Source of the DNA: Acinetobacter venetianus RAG-1 = CIP 110063
Lineage (GTDB): Bacteria > Pseudomonadota > Gammaproteobacteria > Pseudomonadales > Moraxellaceae
Reading direction: 5' to 3'
Assembly: GCF_000368585.1 (NCBI RefSeq)
Contig: NZ_KB849557.1
Span: 539,615 to 603,614, forward strand
DNA length: 64,000 nucleotides
Shown: positions 55,434 to 64,000 of the stretch, in pieces
Layout of the letters: the number at the start of each line of letters is the position of its first letter
Position numbering within the stretch: position 1 is the stretch's first letter
The notes under the pieces: model-generated
What the model saw: the letters and a program-made list of their open reading frames with translations, nothing else
What the model was told of the DNA's origin: nothing
Database searches by the model: none
Program-made: the position numbers and the translations under genes

Positions 55434-56378
55434 TCAATGCTGATGTGAGTGTTCTGGTTCAGCAATCTCATCATGTTGATGGCTATGCTGACAATTCATT
55501 TCTGCATCATCTTCAATCTGTAAGGTCACCTCAGCAATACCATGCTCATGTGATAGCATTTCTATCGCCGCACGATGTAACTGATTACGATCAGCATTCG
55601 GTGCGAAAAGATGGACGGTTAAATGAATATTTTTCGATGTAATTGCCCAAACTTTTAATTGGTGAATGCTTTCGACACCATCCAACGAGAGTAAATCACT
55701 TCGCAATTTTTCAATATCAACTTCTTCGGGTACACCTTCCAATAAAATATTAATGCTCTGTCTGAGTAATATCCACGTTCTCGGCAATACCCAGAAACCA
55801 ATGGCAACCGCAATAATCGTATCGACCCAATACCAGTTGGTATAATTAATCACAATCGCACCAATGATCACACCGACAGAACCGAGCGCATCGCTCAGAA
55901 CTTCCAAATAAGCGCCTTTCATATTTAGGCTTTCTGCAGCGCTCGACATTAAAATCTTCATCGAGATTAGATTAACCACCAGCCCTAACGATGCCACAAT
56001 CAACATACCAACACTTTGAATCTCTGGTGGTTGAGTAAAACGCTGATAGGCTTCGTAGAGAATATAAATCGCGACAAAAAACAACATCGCCGCATTAAAT
56101 AATGCTGCCAAAATTTCAAAACGCTGATAACCAAATGTACGTTTATCATCGGCTGGGCGTTTTGCAATTTTAATCGCAACTAAGGCAATCGCTAATGCAG
56201 CAGCATCAGTAAACATATGTGCCGCATCAGAAAGTAATGCCAAACTTTGCGTGATTAAACCTGCAACCACCTCAACAATTAAAAAAGTTGAGGTCAAAAC
56301 TAAAGCGATTGTCAGCTTTTTGGCGTTGCCTTCGGTGACAACTGCATGACTATGGTCATGCCCTTGATGTCCACTCAT
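55434..56378 (-). CDS. czcD: Cation diffusion facilitator (CzcD/ZitB-like)
   Basis: A 314-residue CDF antiporter exporting Zn2+ and possibly Cd2+ or Co2+ in exchange for protons. The ATG at 56378 follows AAGGAG by six bases; an earlier start at 56402 is less likely. A His-rich N-terminus (GHQGHDHSH) precedes six membrane helices. The metal-site motifs are LLSDAAHMFTDAAAL in TM2 and LEVLSDALGS in TM5. A cytoplasmic ferredoxin-like domain and a second His-rich tail (HSHQHDEIAEPEHSHQH) follow. It lies downstream of czcA in the same direction, after about 240 bases containing a strong hairpin. Confidence 0.93.
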   Translation of the reverse strand: MSGHQGHDHSHAVVTEGNAKKLTIALVLTSTFLIVEVVAGLITQSLALLSDAAHMFTDAAALAIALVAIKIAKRPADDKRTFGYQRFEILAALFNAAMLFFVAIYILYEAYQRFTQPPEIQSVGMLIVASLGLVVNLISMKILMSSAAESLNMKGAYLEVLSDALGSVGVIIGAIVINYTNWYWVDTIIAVAIGFWVLPRTWILLRQSINILLEGVPEEVDIEKLRSDLLSLDGVESIHQLKVWAITSKNIHLTVHLFAPNADRNQLHRAAIEMLSHEHGIAEVTLQIEDDAEMNCQHSHQHDEIAEPEHSHQH

Positions 56379-56528
56379 GTTGGACTCCTTATAATTGTGC
56401 AAGAAAGTGTATTTCTTTTCTTGCTTACACTGCCTCTAATTGAGAATTAAATCAAATGCTATATGTACAACTACTCTTTGCTTTCAGCGATCCATTTTCA
56501 CGCCATAAAGTCGAGGGTAGAATTCTTG

Positions 56529-56560
56529 CTTAGACGAGGTCAGCTCTGACCTAGTCTAAG
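56529..56560. repeat. Strong inverted repeat between czcA and the CDF gene
   Basis: CTTAGAC and GGTCAG pair with CTGACC and GTCTAAG around a two-base loop, with a two-base mismatch in the stem. It could cap the czcCBA mRNA, although the minus strand lacks a T run after it. It might instead be an operator for the CDF gene. Confidence 0.55.
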
Positions 56561-56638
56561 ACTCTTTTTAAAACAAAGCTGAATTGATCAATAACGCTAT
56601 CAGCAGCATCCTTGCCGCCTAGCTAGCGCGTACAAATG

Positions 56639-59600
56639 CTAAGCTTCAATATGATGACGATCTAACTTAGTTTTAGCTTCATTCATCCAACGATATACGA
56701 CAGGTAAAATCAACAAGGTCAGCAATGTAGATGAAATGATTCCTCCAATCACCACAGTTGCTAACGGACGCTGCACTTCTGCACCCGTACCTGTTGCGAT
56801 CGCCATTGGAATAAATCCCAAAGAAGCCACGAATGCAGTCATCAAAACTGGACGTAACCGTAGAATCGCTCCCTGCCATGTTGCAACATGCAGATCAAAT
56901 TGCTCTCGAAGTTCTTTAATAAAGCTCAGCATCACCAAACCATTCAGCACAGCAACACCTGAAAGTGCAATAAACCCAACACCTGCAGACATTGATAATG
57001 GAATGTCACGCAACCATAACGCAACTAAACCACCAGATAACGCAAATGGCACACCACTAAAGACCAATAAACTCTCTTTAAAGTTATGGAATACCGCCAT
57101 CAATAAAATAAAGATCGTGATCAAAGCCAGTGGAATCACAATCTGCATACGTGCTGCCGCAGAAGCTAAGTTTTCAAACTGACCACCATACTCTAACCAG
57201 TAACCTGCTGGTAAAGGCTGTTGCTTCAATGTGGCTTGTAACTCTTGAACAAATGATCCTAGATCACGTCCTTCAACATTGGCCGTTACAATGACGCGGC
57301 GCTTACCATTTTCACGACCGACTTGATTCATACCTGAAATGGTTTCAACTTTGGCAACATCTTGCAGCTGAATTAAACCACCATTTGGTAATTGAATCGG
57401 CAGTTGAGCTAAGTTTTGTGCTGTGCGCTGATCATCTGGCAAACGAATTTCAAAATCAAAACGACGATCGCCCTGTAAGATCTGCCCTACATTTTGACCA
57501 CCGACACTCGCTGCAACCACATCTTGAATGCCTTTAACCGATAAGCCATATTGCGCCGCTAAAGCGTGATTAATATCGACATTCAACACAGGTAAACCAC
57601 TGGTTTGTTCAACTTTTACCGCAGTTGCACCTGAGATTTTTTGAACCTTCTGTGCAATAGCCTGCGCCTGCGTATTGAGCACATTCATATCATCACCAAA
57701 GATTTTGATTCCGACATCACTTCGTACACCTGAAATCAATTCATTAAAACGAAGTTCAATTGGTTGTGAAAATTCACTGTTATTGCCAGGAATCGTCTCC
57801 AAAAATGCCTGCATTCGTGTCCGTAATTCATCAATAGTTTCTTTCGGATTTGACCATTCACCACGCGGCTTAAGTAAGATCACAGCATCAGAAATGTTCG
57901 GCGGCATCACATCGGTTGCTACCTCAGCCGTCCCTGTTCTGGCAAAGATAGCCTTCACCTCAGGGAAATTCTTAAGAATTAACTTTTCCGTATTCTCCTG
58001 CATACGTAAGGACTGCTCTAAGCCCGTACTTGGTGAACGCATTTGTTGTAAAGCAAAATCGCCTTCACTCAGTTGAGGTGCAAATTCACTACCAATTTGC
58101 GTGGTTAACACCCCTGTAAGCACTAAAATACTCGCCGCCAAAGTCACCACCACCATTCTAAATTGATAAGCCCAATCCAAAATGCGTTGATATTTTGTTT
58201 TTAATGCCTGCATCCAACGAGATTCTTTTTCCTTCACTTCACCTGTGATAAATAAAGCCACAGCAGCAGGAACAAAGGTCACAGATAAAATCATTGCGCC
58301 AAGCAATGCCATCACAACGGTTGCTGCCATTGGGTGGAACATTTTTGCCTCTACACCAGAGAGAGCAAAAATTGGCAAATAGACGACCATGATAATCGCT
58401 TGCCCGAAAATCAATGGACGACGAGCTTGTTTCGCTGCAAGAAAAACTTCTTTAAATCGTTCCTGACGTGTCAGTAACCGCCCTGCATGATGTTGTGCTT
58501 CAGCCAAGCGTCGAATACAGTTTTCTACAATAACGACTGCCCCATCCACAATAATCCCGAAATCTAGCGCCCCTAAACTCATTAAGTTGGCACTAATATT
58601 TTGTTCGGTCATTCCTGTCAGGGTAAATAACATGGAAAGTGGAATCACACAGGCAGTAATTAAAGCTGCACGAAAATTCCCAAGAAAAACAAACAGAATG
58701 ACGATAACAAGAATCGCACCTTCAACAAGGTTTTTCTGAACAGTTTTAATCGCTTTATTGACTAGGTCAGTACGATCATAAACCGTTTCAATCTCAACAC
58801 CTTTCGGCAAAGTCGGCTGAATCTCCTGAATTTTTGCATCGACTGCCTGAGCAACGCTACGGCTATTTTCACCGAGCATCATCATGGCAATCCCCAACAC
58901 GGTTTCCTCACCATTGTAAGTTGCAGCGCCTGTCCTTAAATCATGTCCAATTGCGACTGTGGCTATATCTGAGACACGAATCGGCAAACCATTTTTAACG
59001 CTCACAGTCACATTTTGAATATCTTCAACTGTACTCAGCATGCCCGGCACACGTACCGTTAACTGTTGTCCATTTTCTTCGATAAAACCTGCACCGCGAT
59101 TTTCATTGTTTTCCTGTAAAGCCGTTTGGAACTCAGCAAGGGAAATTTGAAGCTGTTGTAAGCGTTTTAAATCAGGAGAAACAATATAGGTTTTATTGTA
59201 GCCACCAATACTATTGATCTCTGCCACGCCTTTTACACGTTGCAATTGAGGACGCACAATCCAATCTTGGATTTCTCGTAAATCCATTGCTGTATAAGGC
59301 GTACCATCTTCTTTTTTAGCGTCAGGTTTGGCTTTAATCACCCATTGATAAATTTCACCGAGACCTGTTGAAATCGGTGACATGAGTGGATCAACCGAAT
59401 CAGGTAATTGTCCATCAGCCTCTTGCAAGCGCTGATTGATCATTTGTCTCGCCCAATAGATGTCTGTACCGTCTTTGAAAATAATCGTGACTTGTGACAA
59501 ACCATAACGTGAAATCGAACGAGTTTGTTCCAGATTTGGAATCCCCGCCATCGCCGTTTCAATTGGATAAGTAATTCGTTGTTCGACTTCTAAAGCGGTG

Positions 59601-59806
59601 TAGCCATTGGCCTGTGTGTTAATTTGCACTTGGGTATTGGTGATATCTGGAACTGCATCAATAGGAAGTTTTTGATAACTCCAAATACCGACAGCAATCC
59701 AAGTCATAACAAACAGCATGACCCAGATCGCATTGCCAATCGCGAACTGAATAATGCGATCAAACAGCCCTTCTGGTTTTGGAAGTTGAGAGGAGTTAGT
59801 GCCCAT
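56639..59806 (-). CDS. czcA: Heavy-metal efflux RND pump CzcA
   Basis: A 1055-residue HME-RND inner-membrane pump. The ATG at 59806 follows AGGAG and lies inside the end of czcB. Twelve membrane helices with two large periplasmic loops are expected. The TM4 motif DFGIIVDGAVVIVEN is that of the Co/Zn/Cd type and differs from the Cu/Ag pumps. LPIDAVPDITNTQVQINTQA near the N-terminus and NRGAGFIEENGQQ fit the family. It forms a tripartite complex with CzcB and CzcC to expel divalent cations with proton exchange. It is the last gene of czcCBA. Confidence 0.95.
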   Translation of the reverse strand: MGTNSSQLPKPEGLFDRIIQFAIGNAIWVMLFVMTWIAVGIWSYQKLPIDAVPDITNTQVQINTQANGYTALEVEQRITYPIETAMAGIPNLEQTRSISRYGLSQVTIIFKDGTDIYWARQMINQRLQEADGQLPDSVDPLMSPISTGLGEIYQWVIKAKPDAKKEDGTPYTAMDLREIQDWIVRPQLQRVKGVAEINSIGGYNKTYIVSPDLKRLQQLQISLAEFQTALQENNENRGAGFIEENGQQLTVRVPGMLSTVEDIQNVTVSVKNGLPIRVSDIATVAIGHDLRTGAATYNGEETVLGIAMMMLGENSRSVAQAVDAKIQEIQPTLPKGVEIETVYDRTDLVNKAIKTVQKNLVEGAILVIVILFVFLGNFRAALITACVIPLSMLFTLTGMTEQNISANLMSLGALDFGIIVDGAVVIVENCIRRLAEAQHHAGRLLTRQERFKEVFLAAKQARRPLIFGQAIIMVVYLPIFALSGVEAKMFHPMAATVVMALLGAMILSVTFVPAAVALFITGEVKEKESRWMQALKTKYQRILDWAYQFRMVVVTLAASILVLTGVLTTQIGSEFAPQLSEGDFALQQMRSPSTGLEQSLRMQENTEKLILKNFPEVKAIFARTGTAEVATDVMPPNISDAVILLKPRGEWSNPKETIDELRTRMQAFLETIPGNNSEFSQPIELRFNELISGVRSDVGIKIFGDDMNVLNTQAQAIAQKVQKISGATAVKVEQTSGLPVLNVDINHALAAQYGLSVKGIQDVVAASVGGQNVGQILQGDRRFDFEIRLPDDQRTAQNLAQLPIQLPNGGLIQLQDVAKVETISGMNQVGRENGKRRVIVTANVEGRDLGSFVQELQATLKQQPLPAGYWLEYGGQFENLASAAARMQIVIPLALITIFILLMAVFHNFKESLLVFSGVPFALSGGLVALWLRDIPLSMSAGVGFIALSGVAVLNGLVMLSFIKELREQFDLHVATWQGAILRLRPVLMTAFVASLGFIPMAIATGTGAEVQRPLATVVIGGIISSTLLTLLILPVVYRWMNEAKTKLDRHHIEA

Positions 59807-61037
59807 GTTCAGCCTCTCCTTTCTCAAGTTCAGATTTCAGCAAGAAGCTTCCTTCTGCGACATAAGACTGCCCAGAAGTTAAACCTTGCTTGATTTCAAC
59901 CCATTGTCCATCTTGGGTACGCTGCCCAATTTGTACAGGTACAGCTTCAAAATCAAAACCTTTTTGTTGATTTGCTTTGGCAACAAAAACGACATCTTTG
60001 CCTTCAACTTGTTGGATTGCGGCTGCACTTACACGAATGACGGACTGTTTAGATGTCGCTTGTAATTCAACATTGACCATTAAGTTTGGTCGAAGTTCAG
60101 CTGCATTCGACAACACTTTGGCACGTACTTGTAAACGACCTGTTTGTGCATCAGCTTCTGTTGTTAAACTTTGAACTTGTGCATTAAATGTGTTCCCTGT
60201 TTGCAGAGATTTGAAACGAATTTGTTGATTCGGCTGTACCCCAATATTTGCCATCGTTGGTAGAACAAATTCCAACCAAAGTTGATCGAGTTGATCAATG
60301 GTAAATAACTGATCTGCAAGCTGAACATTTTCACCAATCACGATGTCTTTATTACTGATCACCCCATTAATTGGTGCGGTTAAGGTATAGCGCCCACTTG
60401 AACCCGAACCAGCACCAAATGCAGATAAACGAGATCTAGCAGCTTGGACTTGAATCTGTGCTTGTCGATAGGCATTGTAAGCACGTTGATAATCCTGTTT
60501 TGCTGAAATACCCTGAGACCAAAGACTCCGCTCGCGATCATAATCTTGCTTCGCCAACTCTAAATTGGTTTGCGCAATTTGTAGATTCGCCTGTTGGTCT
60601 ACCAAGTCTGGTACTAGTAAATTTGCCAAAGCCTGACCACGTTTCACCTGTTGCCCCAGTTCCACATAAACAGACTCAACACGACCTGCCAAGCTCGGTG
60701 ATACATGCGCTTGACGGTCTGTATTCACCACTAGCTTTGCTGGAAAAGTTTGGCTCTCATTCACTTCACCGACTGAGACTTTTGCCAATTTGACATTTTG
60801 CTGCTGCATTTGCTCTGAAGTCAGTGCAAGTTTTTCTTCTTCATCCGCATGATCATCTCCTTCTTCAGCACCAACTTTTTCATTTTCCTGATGTGCATGG
60901 GCCTGTTCACCTTGCTCAGCATCACCCGTCGTTTTTGCTTTGTTGTTCAAAAGCAGCAATGATGCTAATACACCCGTGACCACGACAATCATCGCAATCC
61001 AAACCCACTGAGAACGCTTTTTTAATCTGATACTCAT
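59796..61037 (-). CDS. czcB: Periplasmic adaptor CzcB
   Basis: A 413-residue membrane-fusion protein. One N-terminal membrane anchor (WVWIAMIVVVTGVLASLLLL) precedes a His/Asp/Glu-rich segment (EQAHAHQENEK, DDHADEEEK) likely to bind metal. The barrel-sandwich motif LAGRVESVYVELGQQVKRGQ and a coiled-coil hairpin follow, then the beta-barrel and membrane-proximal domains. It joins CzcA to CzcC. It follows czcC by four bases and overlaps czcA by 11, a tight operon. Confidence 0.94.
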   Translation of the reverse strand: MSIRLKKRSQWVWIAMIVVVTGVLASLLLLNNKAKTTGDAEQGEQAHAHQENEKVGAEEGDDHADEEEKLALTSEQMQQQNVKLAKVSVGEVNESQTFPAKLVVNTDRQAHVSPSLAGRVESVYVELGQQVKRGQALANLLVPDLVDQQANLQIAQTNLELAKQDYDRERSLWSQGISAKQDYQRAYNAYRQAQIQVQAARSRLSAFGAGSGSSGRYTLTAPINGVISNKDIVIGENVQLADQLFTIDQLDQLWLEFVLPTMANIGVQPNQQIRFKSLQTGNTFNAQVQSLTTEADAQTGRLQVRAKVLSNAAELRPNLMVNVELQATSKQSVIRVSAAAIQQVEGKDVVFVAKANQQKGFDFEAVPVQIGQRTQDGQWVEIKQGLTSGQSYVAEGSFLLKSELEKGEAEHGH

Positions 61038-61041
61038 TTCT

Positions 61042-62469
61042 TTATTCTCCTAGTTGGTTTGGAAATGCATTACTTTGTTGCCATACACGTTGATTAAGTT
61101 GCATCAGCGCATCTTTAGCTGTGATCTGTTCTACAGGAAGCCCCATACGTGCACTTTGTACTTCTACACTGAGTTGCCATGCTTGTTTCAATAATTGAAC
61201 CTTACGCAGGCGAACATCTTGCAGTTGAACTGTTGCCTGCTGTACGTCTGTCACAGCAAACTTACCCAAGCGAAAACCTTGCAAGGTTTTTTGCTGCACT
61301 TGAGTTGCTAATGGAATTTGTTGGTTATTCAGCTGTTGAAATTGTGCTTGTAAACCTTTTAACTCAGCGAGACGAACATCAATATCCATCTGATTTTGCT
61401 GACGGTAGAAACGTTGCTGCTGTTGAATGAGCGTTTGTTTTGCCTCAGCAATTTGAATTCCATATTTCTGTTTATTAAAAATATTTAAGGGAATTTCCAC
61501 ACCTAAACGCAGCTGATTTTCAGTATTTTGATCAACTGAACGTGTGCGATTTACTCCGAGTGTCATTGTCGGCTGAGGACGTGATTTTGCCTTAAGTTGT
61601 TCAATACTGGCTTGTTGTCGCTGAGTCTCAAGCTGTAAACTTCGTTCAAATAGATTTTCAATTTGTTCTTGATCGACTTTCACCTGTGTTGCACGAGACC
61701 ATAGTTCATTGACACTGGGTGAAATGCGGAACTGATTTGAATCACTTCCCCAAAAGCTAGCCAACTGCTGTTGAGCCACTTGCAGTTGTAGATCAGCTTG
61801 TTGATAAATACGCTGATTTTCCAAATGGGCAATTCGAACTCGCTCTACATCGACCTGTGCAATACTTCCTGCTTGATAGCGCTTTTCAGTTGCGTCTAGG
61901 TTTTGCTGACTGACTTGTAACTGCTCGGCTATTAGAGATTTTTCTAGTTGCCATAGCGCAACTTGTGACCATGCATATTGCACAATCAATGCCAATTCCG
62001 CGTTATAACGCTGCTGCTCTAAATCAACTTGATTTGCAGATAACTTCGCCACTTTCTGCGCAGCTTTACGCTGCCCAAACAAGTCAAGTGGCTGAGAAAT
62101 CCCGATTGCCAACTCCTGATCCTGATTGCTTTGCAATCCTGTCTGTTCGATCGAAATACTTGGATTTGCCCATAACCCACTCTGTTTGAGTTGGGCACTC
62201 GCCATATTTTGCTGAGTCTGCCAGCTAGATTGATTGGCTTGGTAAGTGCGAATCTGCTCTAAAATCTGTTCAAAACTAGAACGATCTTGGATCTCTCTCA
62301 CTGTGGGCTGATTAGCCGTCAATAGAGACTCAGCAGAAACGGATTGCCCAAACACTGCCGTGGTTAAAGCAATCGATAACACCGACCATTTTATCGATAA
62401 AAAATGGGAGGATTTTTTTAGCGCACGATTCTGAGATAAATTGGTACGCTGATTTAAACGTAAAGACAT
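61042..62469 (-). CDS. czcC: Outer-membrane efflux protein CzcC
   Basis: A 475-residue TolC-like outer-membrane factor. The signal peptide (WSVLSIALTTAVFGQSVSA) is preceded by an unusually long N-region of about 28 residues; a shorter start is possible. Two duplicated helical barrels are visible through ANPSISIEQTGLQ, IGISQPLDLFGQRKAA and LGVEIPLNIFNKQKYG. It provides the exit channel of the CzcCBA pump. It is upstream of czcB and follows the CzcI-like gene by 55 bases. Confidence 0.93.
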   Translation of the reverse strand: MSLRLNQRTNLSQNRALKKSSHFLSIKWSVLSIALTTAVFGQSVSAESLLTANQPTVREIQDRSSFEQILEQIRTYQANQSSWQTQQNMASAQLKQSGLWANPSISIEQTGLQSNQDQELAIGISQPLDLFGQRKAAQKVAKLSANQVDLEQQRYNAELALIVQYAWSQVALWQLEKSLIAEQLQVSQQNLDATEKRYQAGSIAQVDVERVRIAHLENQRIYQQADLQLQVAQQQLASFWGSDSNQFRISPSVNELWSRATQVKVDQEQIENLFERSLQLETQRQQASIEQLKAKSRPQPTMTLGVNRTRSVDQNTENQLRLGVEIPLNIFNKQKYGIQIAEAKQTLIQQQQRFYRQQNQMDIDVRLAELKGLQAQFQQLNNQQIPLATQVQQKTLQGFRLGKFAVTDVQQATVQLQDVRLRKVQLLKQAWQLSVEVQSARMGLPVEQITAKDALMQLNQRVWQQSNAFPNQLGE

Positions 62470-62524
62470 ATAAAGCCCCGCAAATAAAATGAAATTGCGG
62501 TGGGCTATTTTTCGGCTACCCCAC

Positions 62525-62959
62525 CTATAGCGGGGTCAATACAGGCGGTGGATTCAGTTCAAATAAATGAGGAGACTGGTAAGAGTTAGACCAGTAATAT
62601 TTTTGTTCTAATTCATGTGTTGTTAAAATAGGGTCATCAAGCTGTTGCTGAGCCTCAGTCACCACCACATGGAAACATGAAGGTAAATGATCATGATGAT
62701 CTTGCAAGCTTAATGGCATAGGTAAATCAGCATCTTGGTCATTAACCAAAGTAGATTGTGTATCAACATGCTGATTTTCAGGAATATGATGACCAAAATG
62801 AGTCAATACCGAAGTTTTTGCATTGATATTTTCATGGCCGCAATACGCCGCTGCCACATTCCACAAACTTTGGAATATGAACAAACTGAGTAAGACGGTG
62901 ATAAAAATACTAAAACGGCGCAAAAATTTCTCTTTAGACAAAAATTGCTCAGGTGGCAC
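62525..62959 (-). CDS. CzcI-like small periplasmic protein
   Basis: About 144 residues. Start uncertain: the frame opens with GTG at 62959, and TTG at 62941 is an alternative. An N-terminal hydrophobic segment (FSIFITVLLSLFIFQSLWNV) is followed by the CzcI signature AAAYCGHE and HFGHH. His/Asp clusters (LQDHHDHLPSCFH) and a Pro-rich end (ELNPPPVLTPL) complete it. CzcI is encoded in front of czcCBA in other metal-resistance operons, and its role is thought to be regulatory or metal-sensing in the periplasm. Two Cys and many His are consistent with zinc or cobalt binding. Confidence 0.72.
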   Translation of the reverse strand: MPPEQFLSKEKFLRRFSIFITVLLSLFIFQSLWNVAAAYCGHENINAKTSVLTHFGHHIPENQHVDTQSTLVNDQDADLPMPLSLQDHHDHLPSCFHVVVTEAQQQLDDPILTTHELEQKYYWSNSYQSPHLFELNPPPVLTPL

Positions 62960-63126
62960 TATAGCAACTAAACTTGATGTAATAAAATTACATTGTTCGA
63001 CTAAGCAATAAAAAATAATATGACTTCATAGCGTAAGGCTTATTCAGTCAGCGTACAGAATATAGGTACATCATCGGATGGAAACCAGCAACAGAAGTTA
63101 CTGGTTTCCAAACCTACTAGCCATCA

Positions 63127-63300
63127 TTAACACTTATGCTGAGCAGTCGTATGATGACTCTTTTTCTCCACTTGAGCCTTTGTTTCTTTCTGAGCATTAA
63201 GATTTTTTTCTAAGAAAATCAAACCACCATCGGCCTTTGCGACAGTCGCAGAAAGAAGTAAAACAACCAACAATACTTTTGCATTTAATTGACTAAACAT
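63127..63300 (-). CDS. Small exported peptide with His/Cys-rich tail
   Basis: A 57-residue protein. The ATG at 63300 has AAGG eight bases upstream; the in-frame GTG at 63309 lies inside that site. A signal peptide (LNAKVLLVVLLLSATVAKA) leaves a mature peptide of about 35 residues, rich in Lys and ending HHTTAQHKC. The His/Cys tail could bind metal, which fits its position in front of the czc genes. I know no named family for it, and a link to metal resistance is inference. Confidence 0.55.
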   Translation of the reverse strand: MFSQLNAKVLLVVLLLSATVAKADGGLIFLEKNLNAQKETKAQVEKKSHHTTAQHKC

Positions 63301-63457
63301 AATCTTCACCTTATCTAAGAGAAGCTCTGTTCAATGAAACTTTTGGGCGAAACACCAAAATAAAATGAACAAAGCGACATATATTTATGAATTCAGTCAT
63401 GCCTTGAAATTCAAAGTTGATTTCAAGCACAGACTCAAATCTCAAAACTGCTATTCC

Positions 63458-63991
63458 TTAAAACAAACTAAATACAGATGGAATAACACCAAATAGCCTC
63501 AGCTCTTCAAATAGCTGAACGAAAGCAGCGATCCAGAGAAACCAGACCACTTGTACTAAGAAAATACGAAAATGTTTGGGCGAAACTTGATAATATTCAG
63601 GCTCTTTATAATTCTTGAGACTGGGAATAAAACGAGGTATTTGATTGCAATAATCTAAATATTCGCTCCCATATTTTTTACTCAAAAATTTTTCTTCTTG
63701 GCGTATCACATAATGGTAATAGCACAAGAAATATAGAGAGAATATCACTGGGAAGAAGAACGTCTCCGTTAGAAACATGATGCCGAGACCACCTAAATAA
63801 CTAAATAGATAAAGTGGATTTCGACAGAGTGAATACGGCCCTTGGGTGACTAATCGGCTATTCTTATAGCCAGAAATGTAAATACTGCACCAGATTCTTC
63901 CCATTATCCCCAAACCAACAAAGAGCCACCCAAAGAACCATAGAATGTGTTCTACAAATGGGGCTTGGAAATGCCATTCACTAAAGCTCAT
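63458..63991 (-). CDS. ICMT/PEMT-type membrane methyltransferase family protein, possibly 5'-truncated
   Basis: At least 177 residues. The ATG at 63991 is the only start in view, but the frame remains open to the window end, so the true start may lie outside. It has four to five membrane helices. The family motif is LVTQGPYSLCRNPLYLFSYLG, with the SAM-binding RNP, then RQEEKFLSKKYGSEYLDYC, characteristic of isoprenylcysteine carboxyl methyltransferase-like (ICMT/PEMT) proteins. Bacterial members near metal-efflux genes are common and have no proven substrate. It is in the same direction as the czc genes. Confidence 0.75.
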   Translation of the reverse strand: MSFSEWHFQAPFVEHILWFFGWLFVGLGIMGRIWCSIYISGYKNSRLVTQGPYSLCRNPLYLFSYLGGLGIMFLTETFFFPVIFSLYFLCYYHYVIRQEEKFLSKKYGSEYLDYCNQIPRFIPSLKNYKEPEYYQVSPKHFRIFLVQVVWFLWIAAFVQLFEELRLFGVIPSVFSLF

Positions 63992-64000
63992 CGCGACAAT

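Noticed and set aside
57675..58076. A 133-codon open frame opposite czcA, with others nearby
   Set aside because: Antisense shadow of a conserved RND pump gene; no ribosome binding site or domain.

Overview
The window is chromosomal DNA from a member of Acinetobacter (Moraxellaceae, Gammaproteobacteria). The evidence is gene content and order: ponA divergent from pilMNOPQ-aroK-aroB-SPOR, gltBD, a dcw cluster that begins at rsmH and ends at mraY, bfd/bfr beside a PglL oligosaccharyltransferase, and a SpoT whose synthetase half is degenerate as known for Moraxellaceae. The DNA is moderately AT-rich, more so between about 9.9 and 17.2 kb.

Layout. 0-2 kb: minor pilin genes fimT-pilV-pilW (pilW runs off the left edge). 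2.1-7 kb: ispH divergent from gmk-rpoZ-spoT-ridA. 7-8.2 kb: iron genes bfd and bfr. 8.2-17.7 kb: a type IV pilin and glycosylation locus. 18-21.4 kb: TPM-domain proteins, LemA and a ferritin-like membrane-associated protein. 21.5-27.5 kb: glutamate synthase gltBD. 28-38.5 kb: SPOR protein, aroB, aroK, pilQPONM and divergent ponA. 38.5-46.5 kb: rlmA and mraY-murF-murE-ftsI-ftsL-rsmH. 46.7-52.1 kb: sbp, a small exported protein, gltX, tRNA-Ala, and two identical tRNA-Glu genes flanking an amino-acid permease. 52.1-55.4 kb: three proteins of unknown function. 55.4-64 kb: heavy-metal efflux genes (a CDF transporter, czcCBA, a CzcI-like protein, a small His/Cys-tailed exported peptide) and an ICMT-like membrane protein.

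Most notable is 9.9-17.7 kb. It holds what looks like a complete pathway for a polyprenyl-phosphate D-arabinofuranose donor: a UbiA-type phosphoribosyltransferase, a DUF212/divergent PAP2 candidate phosphatase, DprE1 and DprE2, and a GtrA-type membrane protein. The gtrA-dprE1-dprE2 order matches Mycobacterium tuberculosis Rv3789-Rv3790-Rv3791. It lies next to pilin, a GT-C glycosyltransferase and a TfpX/TfpZ accessory gene, the same layout as the group IV pilA-tfpW-tfpX locus of Pseudomonas aeruginosa, whose pilin carries D-Araf. A second pilin gene and a PglL-type O-oligosaccharyltransferase sit at the same locus. The inference is that this Acinetobacter decorates its pili with arabinofuranose. 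Its DprE1 has Ala where the mycobacterial enzyme has the Cys attacked by benzothiazinones.

Other points: a bacterioferritin that keeps the heme Met but has lost most ferroxidase ligands, a probable Fur-controlled bfd promoter, sigma-54-type promoters before both pilins, and several start-codon corrections based on ribosome binding sites.
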